39,746 nt of DNA from Bacteroidota bacterium. GTDB lineage: Bacteria; Bacteroidota; Ignavibacteria; Palsa-1295. This document shows positions 1 to 8,581 of this stretch, piece after piece (position 1 is the stretch's first letter; each line of letters starts with the position of its first letter). The stretch lies in the NCBI GenBank assembly GCA_025363505.1, contig JANYDV010000019.1, positions 1-39,746 of the forward strand. Direction: 5' to 3'. The notes beneath the pieces were generated by a model that made no database searches, had not been told where the DNA came from, and worked only from the letters and a program-made list of their open reading frames with translations. A program made the position numbers and the translations under genes.

Positions 1-1409
1 GACGCATTATCACTAATATCATCATTTACAGTAGCTAAATTATTTGCAAATAATGCACCAGAATTAGATATGCGTACTTTTTCATTTGTTGTATTACCTT
101 TTGCATTTGCTGCATTAACCATAATACGAAGTGTACCATTAAAATTACCAAAATCACCGGATTGCAAGTAGCAAGAACGCCATTCATTTGAATTTATGGC
201 TGCTGCTGGATCACTTGCGAACTCAAGTCGTGCAGGTTTAAAAGTACCACTTACACTTGACTGAATTCTTACCGTTGCCGGTTTAAAGCTACCCAGTCCT
301 AATACGGGTGTTGCGTTTACATGGAGAATTGATTTTGGCATAGTAGTCCCAATTCCAACGAAACCGTAATCATTGTTATCTCCAGCTATATTTTCTCCAG
401 CAATTATAGTCATAAGTATATTCCACGAATTATCATTGAAAAGTCCATTTGTATCACCATTTGGGTTTGTACAAGAACTAGTTGAATGACCAGCACCACT
501 AAAAGTAAATCCAAAGCATGGGTTACTTGAACCTGCTGAATATGTGGGAGTATTAGTAGTCATTGCAAATCGTAGTGCCCCACAACAACCATCTTGGAAC
601 TGGTAGGAATTATTTGCTTGACTAAATGCTCGTTCAGAAATAAATGCATTATGTAAAAATTCTGTTTGATAATCTTGACACACAGTAATTCCCCCAGAAT
701 AATTTTTATCCTGAAGCCACCCACCAGCTCCAGCCTGTGTTCCTATTCCAATTTTTTCAGTAGATGATGAAACATTTGATCGAGTGAGGCGCATATCGCC
801 ACCTGTAACATTAAATCTTGTAATAGGAGTGACCGTACCTATTCCTACATTTCCATTCGGAAGCATTGCACCAATATCCCGAGTCATTGTTGCATCACAA
901 CAATCCTCATGTCTAAAAACGAATTTTTCATCCGAGTTGTCACCCCAAACAAGATACGCATCATTAGCGTCCGTACTCCCGAGGTTTTTCATACCTAAAA
1001 ATACGGCATCAGTACTTTGACTAACTTTCAAACCATAGTAATTTGCATTATTAGGTTGCCATGATGGTGAAAGATTCGGTTTCCCGATTAACGACCATGT
1101 CGATCCTAAATCAGTGGCCCCGAATGTTCCGCTTTCTACCTGTCCAATCCTTCCTCCGGATACAATAAACAAATCATTTGGGGTTGAAGTCCCTACCCCA
1201 ACATTACCAGACGGGTCAATTCTCATACGTTCGACATTTGAAGTAATTAGTGGGAGAGGCAATGAATTTGTTGTCCCGAGAACATCACCAGATGATGAAG
1301 CATTGCCGGTTGTTAGCCATTGTGAATATGCTGCCTTAGAATGAATAGAAACTAAAACACATATAAAAAATACGAAGTGTATCCTAAAAATGACAGAATC
1401 TTTACGCAT
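1..1409 (-). CDS. Secreted tail-fibre-like surface protein with GIGT-type repeats, C-terminus beyond window
   Basis: The reading frame is open without a stop from an ATG at 1409 to the left edge, giving 469 residues of an unfinished protein. An AAAGGAG ribosome site lies just upstream of the ATG. The N-terminus is a hydrophobic signal peptide ending near AYSQ. Three copies of a V-G-[IV]-G-T-x-x-P motif occur at about residues 67, 186 and 350, each followed by a short hydrophobic strand. This motif is typical of long exported Bacteroidota proteins and phage tail fibres that often end in an S74 intramolecular chaperone; that end would lie outside the window. Cys-Cys pairs (CCDAT, CCGAL) are present. 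A broken sigma factor gene lies upstream on the same strand. The role is unknown; a surface fibre or adhesin is an inference. Confidence 0.75.
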   Translation of the reverse strand, partial: MRKDSVIFRIHFVFFICVLVSIHSKAAYSQWLTTGNASSSGDVLGTTNSLPLPLITSNVERMRIDPSGNVGVGTSTPNDLFIVSGGRIGQVESGTFGATDLGSTWSLIGKPNLSPSWQPNNANYYGLKVSQSTDAVFLGMKNLGSTDANDAYLVWGDNSDEKFVFRHEDCCDATMTRDIGAMLPNGNVGIGTVTPITRFNVTGGDMRLTRSNVSSSTEKIGIGTQAGAGGWLQDKNYSGGITVCQDYQTEFLHNAFISERAFSQANNSYQFQDGCCGALRFAMTTNTPTYSAGSSNPCFGFTFSGAGHSTSSCTNPNGDTNGLFNDNSWNILMTIIAGENIAGDNNDYGFVGIGTTMPKSILHVNATPVLGLGSFKPATVRIQSSVSGTFKPARLEFASDPAAAINSNEWRSCYLQSGDFGNFNGTLRIMVNAANAKGNTTNEKVRISNSGALFANNLATVNDDISDNA

Positions 1410-1630
1410 AATATTCTCCTTTGAGGGAATGAATAATTTGTTTCTGTCCAAACTATTTGAACAGGTGGATTTCTATTCCAACTTCGCAAATGAGATTTGA
1501 TGTATGCTAAAAATTGTCTACTTTATCTCTTAGCTATAATGTTGACAAATGCGATTGTAAATATAAACCTTAATTAGGAATGTATTTCCTCAGCCAAAAT
1601 CCGACATCGGTTTTAAAATAATTGAATTTT

Positions 1631-2130
1631 TTAATTAGAGGCTACCCCACACCCCCGTTTTTTCGCTATTTTCATCAATTTTGTCATAGCACGTTGGTAT
1701 CTTTTCTCGATTGCTTTAGGGTTTTTCCCGCTTTGATAGGCAATTTCTATAAGTGTATATCCCTCAATCTGATTTTTCCAAATAATATCTTTTCTACTTC
1801 TGAAATCTCTTTTAGTAAAATTTGTAGTGTTTCGTACACAACAAGTTGTTCCGCATCATTATCTACTGAAGCAAAATCAACTCCATTTTCTTGAAGCATA
1901 TCGAGTGACCTTTTCCTTCGTTCTTTTTTTGATCTATTAAGCCAAAGATATTCCATGGTTTGGATAAACCAACTTCGTAAAGCAGGTTCTTCTATTTTTT
2001 CAAGTTCATCTAATTTTCCTAAGTAGATCATTGTTGCATCTTGCAGAAGATCATTTACTTGATCATTGCTAATGCTGGGGTGCTTCCTGCTAAACCAAAG
2101 CCTTGCATTTTGAATAAGTTTTTGTTTCAT
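1631..2130 (-). pseudogene. ECF-like sigma-70 factor, interrupted by a one-base frameshift
   Basis: The first frame (1747-2130, 127 residues) reads as sigma region 2: DLLQDATMIYL, then LRSWFIQTMEYLWLNRSKKERRK. It leaves frame at residue 116, after LFGK, inside a run of five A on the coding strand (T run at 1773-1777). Adding one A lets the second frame continue with IEGYTLIEIAYQSGKNPKAI and EKRYQRAMTKLMK, a clear region 4 helix-turn-helix, to a stop at 1631. The restored protein has 166 residues, normal for the family. Such factors direct RNA polymerase to a small regulon; no anti-sigma gene is adjacent. The break may be a real mutation, a sequencing error, or slippage on the A run. The next gene downstream on the same strand is the tail-fibre-like protein. 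Confidence 0.75.
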
Positions 2131-2207
2131 AGGAATTTGAATCGGACTAAGTATATAAGTAAAAAACCCCTGAAAATCTATTTTGTTACATTAAATTGAT
2201 AAAAAAA

Positions 2208-3440
2208 ATGAAAAAGTTTAGATTTTTTTTTACTTCACTCACTTTAACACTATTATTTACAACAAGTTATGGGTCAATTAAAACTGGTCTCGATGTTATC
2301 TCAACATCAAAGACTTCGGTCTTGATGTCGAAACGAATAGGGTTAATTTGTAATCAGACTTCACGGACGCACGATGGGAAGTTTGGTCCGGATGTGTGTC
2401 TGAGAAAAAAGTTGAAATTGGTTGGATTGTTTTCACCCGAGCACGGATTTTCGGGCGTACGCAAAGCAGGTGCAACGAGCGATACGGCAACCACCTATAA
2501 TAACATTCCCATCTATTCGCTCTATGGCACCACGCGCAAGCCGACAAAGAAAATGCTGCGCGGAATTGATATCTTGGTCTTTGATATTCAAGACATTGGT
2601 GTCAGACCATATACATATCTTTCAACAATGATACTGGCAATGGAGGCTGCTGCGGAGGCGAAGATTGAGTTTGTGGTGCTCGATCGCCCCAATCCGCTCG
2701 GTGGCGAGCGCATCGAAGGAAATATACTTGATACGACGCTTCGATCATTCGTCGGGCAAGTTGCTATCCCCTATATTCACGGAATGACACTCGGTGAAAT
2801 TGCAAAGATGGCAGTGGGTGAGCGTTGGTTCAAGTCCGCAGCGAAGCTCAAGCTGACAGTGATTGCAATGACTGATTGGAAACGCACAATGACATGGCAT
2901 GAAACCGGACTCGATTGGACACCACCCAGCCCAAACATTCCGACATTTGAAAGTGCAGTAGGTGCGGCAATGTTTGGCGCCATTGGCGAACTTGGTGTGC
3001 TATCGGTTGGCATTGGTTCGGACACACCATTTCTCCGCCTCGGCTCACGACTTGTTTCGAGAGAGATGCTTTTTGATGCAACAAAAAAATCACTCTCTGC
3101 CGAGTTATCGGTTCGTGCAGAAGATTATACTGTACCTTATGCCGACTCACAAAAAACTTACCACGGTGTTGCACTCACACTTCCAAAAGATATTAATACA
3201 GTTAAATCACTATACCAAGCGCAATTCAAAATATTCTCTGCACTACTCAAGGATACAAATTTTTCCAAATCGTATACGGCGGTAGTGTTTTCATCGAAAC
3301 GGATGTTTGAAAAGGTTACCGGGACGACCGCTCTCTTAAAAGCCTTCCAAACCGCTTCCACCCCTGACTCCGTAATAGCATTATGGAAACAGGATGAATC
3401 TCGTTTTCGTACACTTCGCAAAAAATATTTATTGTATTAA
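2208..3440 (+). CDS. namZ: Exo-beta-N-acetylmuramidase NamZ-like (DUF1343)
   Basis: The family releases N-acetylmuramic acid from the non-reducing end of peptidoglycan fragments in cell-wall recycling. Family segments seen are LFSPEHGFSG, IPIYSLYG, DILVFDIQDIGVRPYTYLST, VVLDRPNPLGG, GMTLGEIAKM, DWTPPSPNIPT and SVGIGSDTPF. The N-terminus has a basic start and a hydrophobic stretch, a signal peptide for export. About 410 residues is full length. The chosen start is the ATG at 2208; a TTG four codons upstream is in frame but less likely. No Shine-Dalgarno sequence is visible. The stop overlaps the start of the next gene by one base (TAATG), implying translational coupling. Confidence 0.85.
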   Translation: MKKFRFFFTSLTLTLLFTTSYGSIKTGLDVISTSKTSVLMSKRIGLICNQTSRTHDGKFGPDVCLRKKLKLVGLFSPEHGFSGVRKAGATSDTATTYNNIPIYSLYGTTRKPTKKMLRGIDILVFDIQDIGVRPYTYLSTMILAMEAAAEAKIEFVVLDRPNPLGGERIEGNILDTTLRSFVGQVAIPYIHGMTLGEIAKMAVGERWFKSAAKLKLTVIAMTDWKRTMTWHETGLDWTPPSPNIPTFESAVGAAMFGAIGELGVLSVGIGSDTPFLRLGSRLVSREMLFDATKKSLSAELSVRAEDYTVPYADSQKTYHGVALTLPKDINTVKSLYQAQFKIFSALLKDTNFSKSYTAVVFSSKRMFEKVTGTTALLKAFQTASTPDSVIALWKQDESRFRTLRKKYLLY

Positions 3441-3820
3441 TGGCAAATTCGTTTACCTATCATCCGGGCGTTTGTAATATTGATCAGCGCGGAGTTGCGA
3501 TCCGTCGCAAACTTGCATACGCGACGATCATCGGCGGCATTGTTACCTATATAGTATGCTCATATTTCGGTGTTGCTCCGATCTTCAGAGCTATTACTGA
3601 GGCTGGGTTCGGATTCGCTACTGCCCTAAATCTTTTTCAAGCAAAAGAACAATTTTGTGTAATCAATGCTTCGATGAGAACCACAGAAATGGATTTAGTA
3701 AAAACGAAAATTGTTGACGATCTCTATAAAACATTAGACCTAAAAAAACGAAATGCCATGCTGTTGAAAGCAATGGCATTTGCAATAATTATCGGGACAG
3801 TTGCGTATTTACTGCCGTAG
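3440..3820 (+). CDS. Hypothetical small membrane protein with two transmembrane segments
   Basis: This is a 126-residue protein of no recognised family. It opens with YHPGVCNID and RRKL, followed by a hydrophobic helix at about residues 25-45. A second hydrophobic helix closes the protein (AMAFAIIIGTVAYLLP). Between them is a charged amphipathic stretch, so the protein is probably an inner-membrane hairpin. The start codon overlaps the muramidase stop by one base, so the two are likely translated together. The short Cys-containing N-terminal motif looks like something that would be conserved in relatives. No function can be assigned. Confidence 0.65.
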   Translation: MANSFTYHPGVCNIDQRGVAIRRKLAYATIIGGIVTYIVCSYFGVAPIFRAITEAGFGFATALNLFQAKEQFCVINASMRTTEMDLVKTKIVDDLYKTLDLKKRNAMLLKAMAFAIIIGTVAYLLP

Positions 3821-3823
3821 CGA

Positions 3824-3922
3824 TTATTTCGCGAGCTTCTTCTTTTCTGCCCACACGTCCTTGAAGCAGACATATACGATGCCTACCATTGACAGCACCA
3901 TCACTAAAAAGAATATTACCAT
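3824..3922 (-). CDS. Putative 32-residue single-helix membrane peptide
   Basis: An ATG at 3922 opens a 33-codon frame. It encodes a hydrophobic helix (MVIFFLVMVLSMVGIVYVC), then a short cytoplasmic-looking tail with DVWAEKKK, and stops at 3824. The arrangement of one helix followed by a Lys-rich tail is that of genuine small membrane proteins. It lies 63 bases downstream of the GyrI-like gene on the same strand and could be the last gene of that operon. It ends three bases from the convergent membrane-protein gene. No Shine-Dalgarno sequence is seen, so support rests on composition and position alone. Confidence 0.4.
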   Translation of the reverse strand: MVIFFLVMVLSMVGIVYVCFKDVWAEKKKLAK

Positions 3923-3985
3923 AGTCGTAATGTAATGTTAATCATCCCAATAAACCGCAAAAGATGAGCATTAGTTTTCGTCTGG

Positions 3986-4471
3986 TTATTCTGCTTTTGG
4001 CTTTATCGGGATCCAAAGCTCTTCTTCCGATTCGGGGTCATCGTTCTTGTATTTTTCTCCGAGAATATCAAAGTGGGGTCGGGCGTCGAGTTCGTAGCTT
4101 GAGTTAGGCAGCCATTCGGTATGGATGTATTGGTAGCTTGATCCGGCGGCACTTGCGGCTCCTTTGTAATCAAAAACAACATAGAGACCGCCGACCAATA
4201 TGAAGCTTTCCATTTCGGTCGGAATTGTACCAAAATCGGTTACTTCAATAGCCGCCCATTTTTCGAACTCGGTCTTTGGGTTGAAATTACGAAAGAACAT
4301 CGGCGGATAGATTTGCACCGAGTACAAATCAGTACCGATATTATTTTGAATCTCCTTTCGACGAGGCATAAACCCACGCCAAAGATCGCGCGTAAGATTG
4401 TTCGAAAAAGACATCACCATTCTTTTCCCGATCAACTTTTTTTCAGGGAGAGTTTCGATTCGTGAATGCAT
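3986..4471 (-). CDS. GyrI-like / AraC effector-binding domain protein
   Basis: This 161-residue protein is a stand-alone GyrI-like (SOUL/SHS2-fold) ligand-binding domain. Family-like stretches include RIETLPEKKLIG, LWRGFMPRRKEI, FEKWAAIEV, YKGAASAA, EWLPNSSYELD, RPHFDILGEKY and EEELWIPI. Relatives bind small hydrophobic or cationic ligands, either as effector domains of regulators or as drug-binding and hydrolase proteins. No DNA-binding domain is present here. The start chosen is the ATG at 4471. A longer frame reaches 4570, but its extra N-terminus is Arg-rich, unrelated to the family, and overlaps the upstream gene. It lies 17 bases after the 72-residue membrane protein gene. Confidence 0.85.
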   Translation of the reverse strand: MHSRIETLPEKKLIGKRMVMSFSNNLTRDLWRGFMPRRKEIQNNIGTDLYSVQIYPPMFFRNFNPKTEFEKWAAIEVTDFGTIPTEMESFILVGGLYVVFDYKGAASAAGSSYQYIHTEWLPNSSYELDARPHFDILGEKYKNDDPESEEELWIPIKPKAE

Positions 4472-4488
4472 ACTACTGTAAGATTTTC

Positions 4489-4707
4489 TTATCTTCGAAA
4501 AAATGCACCGCCGAAGAACGAGGCGGCAAAGAAACAGGCGACGGCGATGATGCGATATGCCCACATCCAAAATGTTACCGAGGCGCCTTTATCGCCGAGG
4601 AATGCGGCGTGGTCGCGCATATAAGTACTCTCGATATAGGCGAAGATCGAGCCACAGAGGAAAATCAGGATCAGTGCAAGTCTTGGTAACATTTGCTTCG
4701 GTCTCAT
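4489..4707 (-). CDS. Hypothetical 72-residue membrane protein with two helices
   Basis: Two hydrophobic segments (about residues 9-25 and 46-68) flank a short loop containing YMRDHAAFLGDKG; the protein ends in FFRR. The start lies 8 bases after the photolyase stop, and the stop lies 17 bases before the GyrI-like gene, so it sits in a tight three-gene run. Composition and spacing argue that it is real although no family is recognised. Opposite-strand frames over the same bases are Arg/Ser-rich and look like shadows. Confidence 0.6.
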   Translation of the reverse strand: MRPKQMLPRLALILIFLCGSIFAYIESTYMRDHAAFLGDKGASVTFWMWAYRIIAVACFFAASFFGGAFFRR

Positions 4708-4715
4708 TACGTGTT

Positions 4716-6150
4716 TTACAAGCGTTCTTTCAACGCTTCAAACATTGCTTTTGCCTTATCTCGTTGCACATAATGATCGACTATCGGAAACGGGTAGTCT
4801 TCGCCCAAAACACAACTATAGTTTGCTTGGTCGAGCGGGGTCATCAGATGAGGTTCGTGAAGAAATTTGATCGGCAGATTTTTTAGCTCAGGTACATATC
4901 GTTTAATGTATTCTCTATCGGGGTCGAAGCGTTTTGCTTGCAGATATGGATTAAAAATTCGGTAATATGGTTGTGCGTCGGTGCCGGTCGAAGCCGACCA
5001 TTGCCAGCCGCCGTTGTTTTGTGCAATATCGCCATCGGTAAGCCAGCGCATAAAATGTAATTCGCCTTCTTGCCAACTAATCAGCAAGTCTTTGGTCAGA
5101 AAACTTGCGACGATCATCCGTGCACGGTTATGCATCCAACCTGTTTCGATCAGTTCACGCATCGCCGCATCAATAATCGGCACACCCGTCTTACCTGATT
5201 TCCATGCTTCAAGAAAAATATCGTTTTGCTGCCACCGAATCCCATCATATTTTTTCTGAAATGCAGAGTATTCGACTTCTGGAAACGACATTAAAATATT
5301 ATAGTAGAACTCGCGCCAAAGCAATTCACTAAGGTAGGTGTTAGCGCCTTCGGAATAATCTACATCTTGCGAAAGCAATAATGCCTCACGGGCAAGTTTG
5401 CGAATCGAAATCGTCCCGAATCTTAAGTGTGGAGAGAGCTTTGAAGTGCCGCCACTCAAAGCAAGACCATCACGGTTGGCTTTGTAGTTTTTTATTCCCA
5501 ATTCTTTAAAGCTACCCCAGCTTTTTTGTGCTTCGATGCTTCCACCAATTTGCATTCTCTTCGGAGAATGTTGATTGTTCGAACGATGAAAGATCAGGCA
5601 GTGTATGGGTTTCAAGGGAGGCAATATTTTTTGTCGGCTTCAAATTGTTTGGACAGATCGTTTCGGCAGACTCGGCGGCAATTCTTTCCCAGACTGATTT
5701 TTTGAATGGCGTAAAAACAGTATACGGTTTCCCTTCTTTTGTTTTTACTTCGCCGCTATCGAAGAGCACGTTCTCTTTTATTTCAACGAATGCCACACCA
5801 AGCTCAGCAAGTATTTTTTTGCAATCGCGGTCGCGTTTGATTTCATGCGATTCATAATTACGGTCGATATACACTTCCGTTGCGCCAGTTTCTTTGATGA
5901 GCTTTGTAAGTTCATCGTTGACATTCCCATTACGAATGACCAGACGCGAACCAGCTTTCTCGAAGGCAGTGATTAACTCAGCGACCGATTCACTGATAAA
6001 CCCAAGTTGATTCGGAGATTGATTTGCACTAAGCACACTATCCCACAAATACAATGGTACGACTTGTTCGGACTCGTGTACTGCACGAGCGAGAACGTTG
6101 TTATCATCAAGACGAAGATTGCGACGGAGCCAAACGATAGATATACTCAT
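4716..6150 (-). pseudogene. phrB: Deoxyribodipyrimidine photolyase, interrupted by a frameshift
   Basis: The enzyme uses blue light, FADH and an antenna chromophore to split pyrimidine dimers in DNA. The N-terminal half (6150 to about 5545) starts SISIVWLRRNLRLDDN and is the Rossmann-like antenna domain. The C-terminal half is in another frame and carries the FAD domain: LSPHLRFGTIS, SELLWREFYYN, GVPIIDAAMREL, MHNRARMIVASFLTKDL and GGWQWSASTGTDAQPYY. The frames overlap at 5512-5624; alignment sense is lost around 5540-5555, near a TGGTGG on the coding strand. Removing one base restores about 477 residues, normal for class I photolyases. It is either a recent inactivation or a sequence error. 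It probably heads the operon that continues to 3824. Confidence 0.85.
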
Positions 6151-6154
6151 AGAA

Positions 6155-6192
6155 AATAAAAAATCGCAAACGGTGAACCACCGTTTGCGATT
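6155..6192 (-). terminator. Strong intrinsic terminator after the T9SS protein gene
   Basis: A perfect 14-bp inverted repeat (arms 6162-6175 and 6179-6192, loop of three) sits 20 bases beyond the stop of the upstream gene. On the minus strand it is followed by a T-rich tract (6163 down to 6155). It separates the long minus-strand cluster 6213-13282 from the photolyase operon. Confidence 0.85.
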
Positions 6193-6212
6193 ACAGTGAA
6201 CTTCTATGGTAG

Positions 6213-7034
6213 TTAACGCGAAATGATCTTCAACGGATTGCCTGACGGTATGCCATTGATAAATAATCGGACAAAAAATAAGCCGTGATCATTCGTCATA
6301 AACTCGAATGAATGTAAGCCTTCATTTTGATAGCCAAGATCGGCGCGTCCGTGCTCAATGCCATTTACATCAACGATCAATAATTCAATATTTCCGCTCT
6401 GCATTAGCGAATAATCAATTATTGTCTTCCCCTCGAACGGATTGGGATAGTTTAGTCTGATGCCGGAGCGTTGTACACTTATTTGGTTTTGAGTGACACC
6501 GGTAATATCAAATGTATCCTCGACGAGTGCAACGGCATCGATCGAATAACTTTTTGCACCGTTCGAAGTGCCAAGCCCCGGAAGACTAAATTCCATATAG
6601 GAAAATTGACTGTCGGGTACTTGATAAATATTTATACCATCTTGTAAATAAAAAGGAGTTAATTCGGTTGAATATTCCAAAGCGCCGAATTGGTCAGTTT
6701 TATAGAGTGTCATTTGTCCGGCAGAGCTATCGACTTCTTTGTCCTTTCTTCCCCAAATGACAATTTTTGATTTTGGTAAGATCGGGATGAGGATCGGCTT
6801 TGCAATAATCCCGTTATGGCGCCGAAATGCAAGATCAAACAGCGGTGCGTTGCCACTGATAACAGCAAACTTATTGTCCGGCTTCCCGAGTGCATTTTCA
6901 GGCGAGCTTACACCGGAAACACCTTGTGCATAGATCGAATCTGCAAAGACCGAGTCGATCTTTAGGCTTGTTGCTGATGCAACTGAGCAACACATACTGA
7001 CGAACAGAAATGCAAAAATGTATAAACTTTTCAT
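6213..7034 (-). CDS. Secreted protein with type IX secretion C-terminal sorting domain
   Basis: The protein has 273 residues. A signal peptide (FAFLFVSMCCSVASA) is followed by a beta-rich region of about 170 residues, with ENALGKPD and YSIDAVALVED, which resembles small adhesive or carbohydrate-binding folds. From about residue 194 to the end is a T9SS type A sorting domain: LNYPNPFEGKT, a DVNG turn, then NDHGLFFVRLFINGI and a short basic end. Such domains are cleaved after transport and the cargo is released or fixed on the outer surface. It is the last gene before a strong terminator and starts 50 bases after the HIT gene. The cargo function is unknown. Confidence 0.8.
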   Translation of the reverse strand: MKSLYIFAFLFVSMCCSVASATSLKIDSVFADSIYAQGVSGVSSPENALGKPDNKFAVISGNAPLFDLAFRRHNGIIAKPILIPILPKSKIVIWGRKDKEVDSSAGQMTLYKTDQFGALEYSTELTPFYLQDGINIYQVPDSQFSYMEFSLPGLGTSNGAKSYSIDAVALVEDTFDITGVTQNQISVQRSGIRLNYPNPFEGKTIIDYSLMQSGNIELLIVDVNGIEHGRADLGYQNEGLHSFEFMTNDHGLFFVRLFINGIPSGNPLKIISR

Positions 7035-7084
7035 AGGATTACGATTTTAGTAGTTATTGAATAACTTCACTCCTTTCCCAAAAG

Positions 7085-7597
7085 TTACAACACACCTGCG
7101 AGAATATTCTTAAAAATCTGTGAAAGTTGGCTATGTTGGCTTTGCATATCCTCGGAGACCATTTTAATATCAGCAATGGTGGGCATAAAATTGGTATCAC
7201 CATTCCAACGTGGGACGATATGCCAATGCAAATGATCTTCGATACCGGCTCCGGCGGAGCGACCGATATTCATTCCGATATTGTATCCGTGAGGTGTCGA
7301 AAGTGTCTGCAATGCTTGTTGGCTTACTTGCAGAAGATTAGTGCATTCAGCAAGCTCGGAAATACTCAGGGATGAAAAATTTGCTGTATGACGGTTAGGG
7401 ACAATCATCAAATGTCCGCTATTATACGGATACAAATTCATTATAACGAATGCTTCTGTTGAGCGATGGATCACAAGACGTTCTTCATCATTGGAGCCGG
7501 CAAGAGCCGAGCAAAAGATACAGCTGTTTTCGGTCTCGGACTTTCCTTTGAACGTGTCAATGTATTTGCTTCTCCAAGGTGAGTAGAGGCGTTCCAT
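7085..7597 (-). CDS. HIT family nucleotide hydrolase/phosphorylase
   Basis: This 170-residue protein belongs to the histidine-triad family, which cleaves dinucleoside polyphosphates or nucleotide phosphoramidates. The triad H122-L-H-W-H126-I is present. The N-terminal PWRSKYI and the pair C26-I-F-C29 match the Ap4A phosphorylase-like subgroup, in which the cysteines help bind zinc. YPYNSGHLMIVPNRH is also typical. It lies six bases after livM on the same strand and is probably co-transcribed with the transporter, although no functional link is obvious. Confidence 0.9.
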   Translation of the reverse strand: MERLYSPWRSKYIDTFKGKSETENSCIFCSALAGSNDEERLVIHRSTEAFVIMNLYPYNSGHLMIVPNRHTANFSSLSISELAECTNLLQVSQQALQTLSTPHGYNIGMNIGRSAGAGIEDHLHWHIVPRWNGDTNFMPTIADIKMVSEDMQSQHSQLSQIFKNILAGVL

Positions 7598-7603
7598 TTC
7601 GAT

Positions 7604-8581
7604 TTATACTTTGTTTGCTGCCGCTTTGCGTTTAGCAAAGAATCGTGTGAATGTTTCGCTGCCGAAGAGCCCTTGCGGACGGGCAATCATTAACACGATC
7701 AGCATCAGCGAATAGATGATCATTCGATATTCCGAGAACTCACGGAGTGCTTCGGGCATAATAGTAAGTAATATCGCCGCAAGAATGACACCGTAGGTAG
7801 ATCCCATTCCACCGAGGATCACCATCACAACGATCTCGATTGACTTCAGGAATGTAAAATTGTCGGGCGTGATGTATTGAATAAAATGTGCGAATAATCC
7901 ACCGCCGATTCCGGCAAAAAAAGAACCGATCACGAAGGCACGAACTTTGAAACGCGTTGTATGCACCCCCATTGCTTCGGCGGCGACTTCGTCATCGCGT
8001 ACCGCAAGAAAGCCGCGACCGTAGGTCGAGTTGATCAAATTCTCGACAAAATAAATTGCAACCAGCGCAATGCCGAACACCCACAAGAACGAAGAAAGCT
8101 GTGGCACTGCAAAACCGCGTGCACCACCGACGTAGGATATACCGTCGATCTTAAAATCTACGTTCTGAATGATGACGCGGATAATCTCATTAAAGCCGAG
8201 TGTAACAATTGCAAGATAATCGCCTTTGAGACGTAAACTGGGTATGCCGACGGCGAGTCCTGTTAATGCGGCGGCAAGACCACCGACTAATAACGCAATT
8301 GCCATCACGGGTACACCGCCCATCACCTCCGTGCCTAAGCCGTGTGTCGTAAGAAAAGTGGAAGCGATAGCCGAGACATACGCCCCGACGCCCATAAATC
8401 CCGCATGACCAAGTGAGAACTGACCGGTGAAACCGTTGATCAGATTCAGGCTCGTTGCCATCGTGATGTTGATGCCAATAAAAATAATGACCGTGTAATA
8501 ATACGGATCAATTTTACCGGTTACTAGCGAAAGCCCGATGAGACCGGCGAAGATCAATGCGAATATGAGTTGTGGTCGCAT
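7604..8581 (-). CDS. livM: Branched-chain amino acid ABC transporter permease LivM
   Basis: This inner-membrane permease is one half of the channel of a LIV-type ABC importer. The 325 residues hold about eight hydrophobic helices. Family segments are INGFTGQFSLGHAGFMGVGAY near the N-terminus, SLRLKGDYLAIVTLGFNEI in the middle, and VVMVILGGMGSTYGVILAA, the loop that contacts the ATPase. The ATG overlaps the livH stop by one base (TAATG), so the two permeases are translationally coupled. The ATPase genes livG and livF do not follow; a HIT gene does. Confidence 0.93.
   Translation of the reverse strand: MRPQLIFALIFAGLIGLSLVTGKIDPYYYTVIIFIGINITMATSLNLINGFTGQFSLGHAGFMGVGAYVSAIASTFLTTHGLGTEVMGGVPVMAIALLVGGLAAALTGLAVGIPSLRLKGDYLAIVTLGFNEIIRVIIQNVDFKIDGISYVGGARGFAVPQLSSFLWVFGIALVAIYFVENLINSTYGRGFLAVRDDEVAAEAMGVHTTRFKVRAFVIGSFFAGIGGGLFAHFIQYITPDNFTFLKSIEIVVMVILGGMGSTYGVILAAILLTIMPEALREFSEYRMIIYSLMLIVLMIARPQGLFGSETFTRFFAKRKAAANKV

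Noticed and set aside
1440..1480. TAGTTTG sequences upstream of the left-edge gene, and similar at about 19835, as promoters
   Set aside because: They have one base fewer than the TAnnTTTG box and no consistent -33 partner.
1622..1894. 90-residue plus-strand frame over the sigma factor
   Set aside because: Antisense to the region 2/region 4 sequence, which is clearly conserved in the minus direction.
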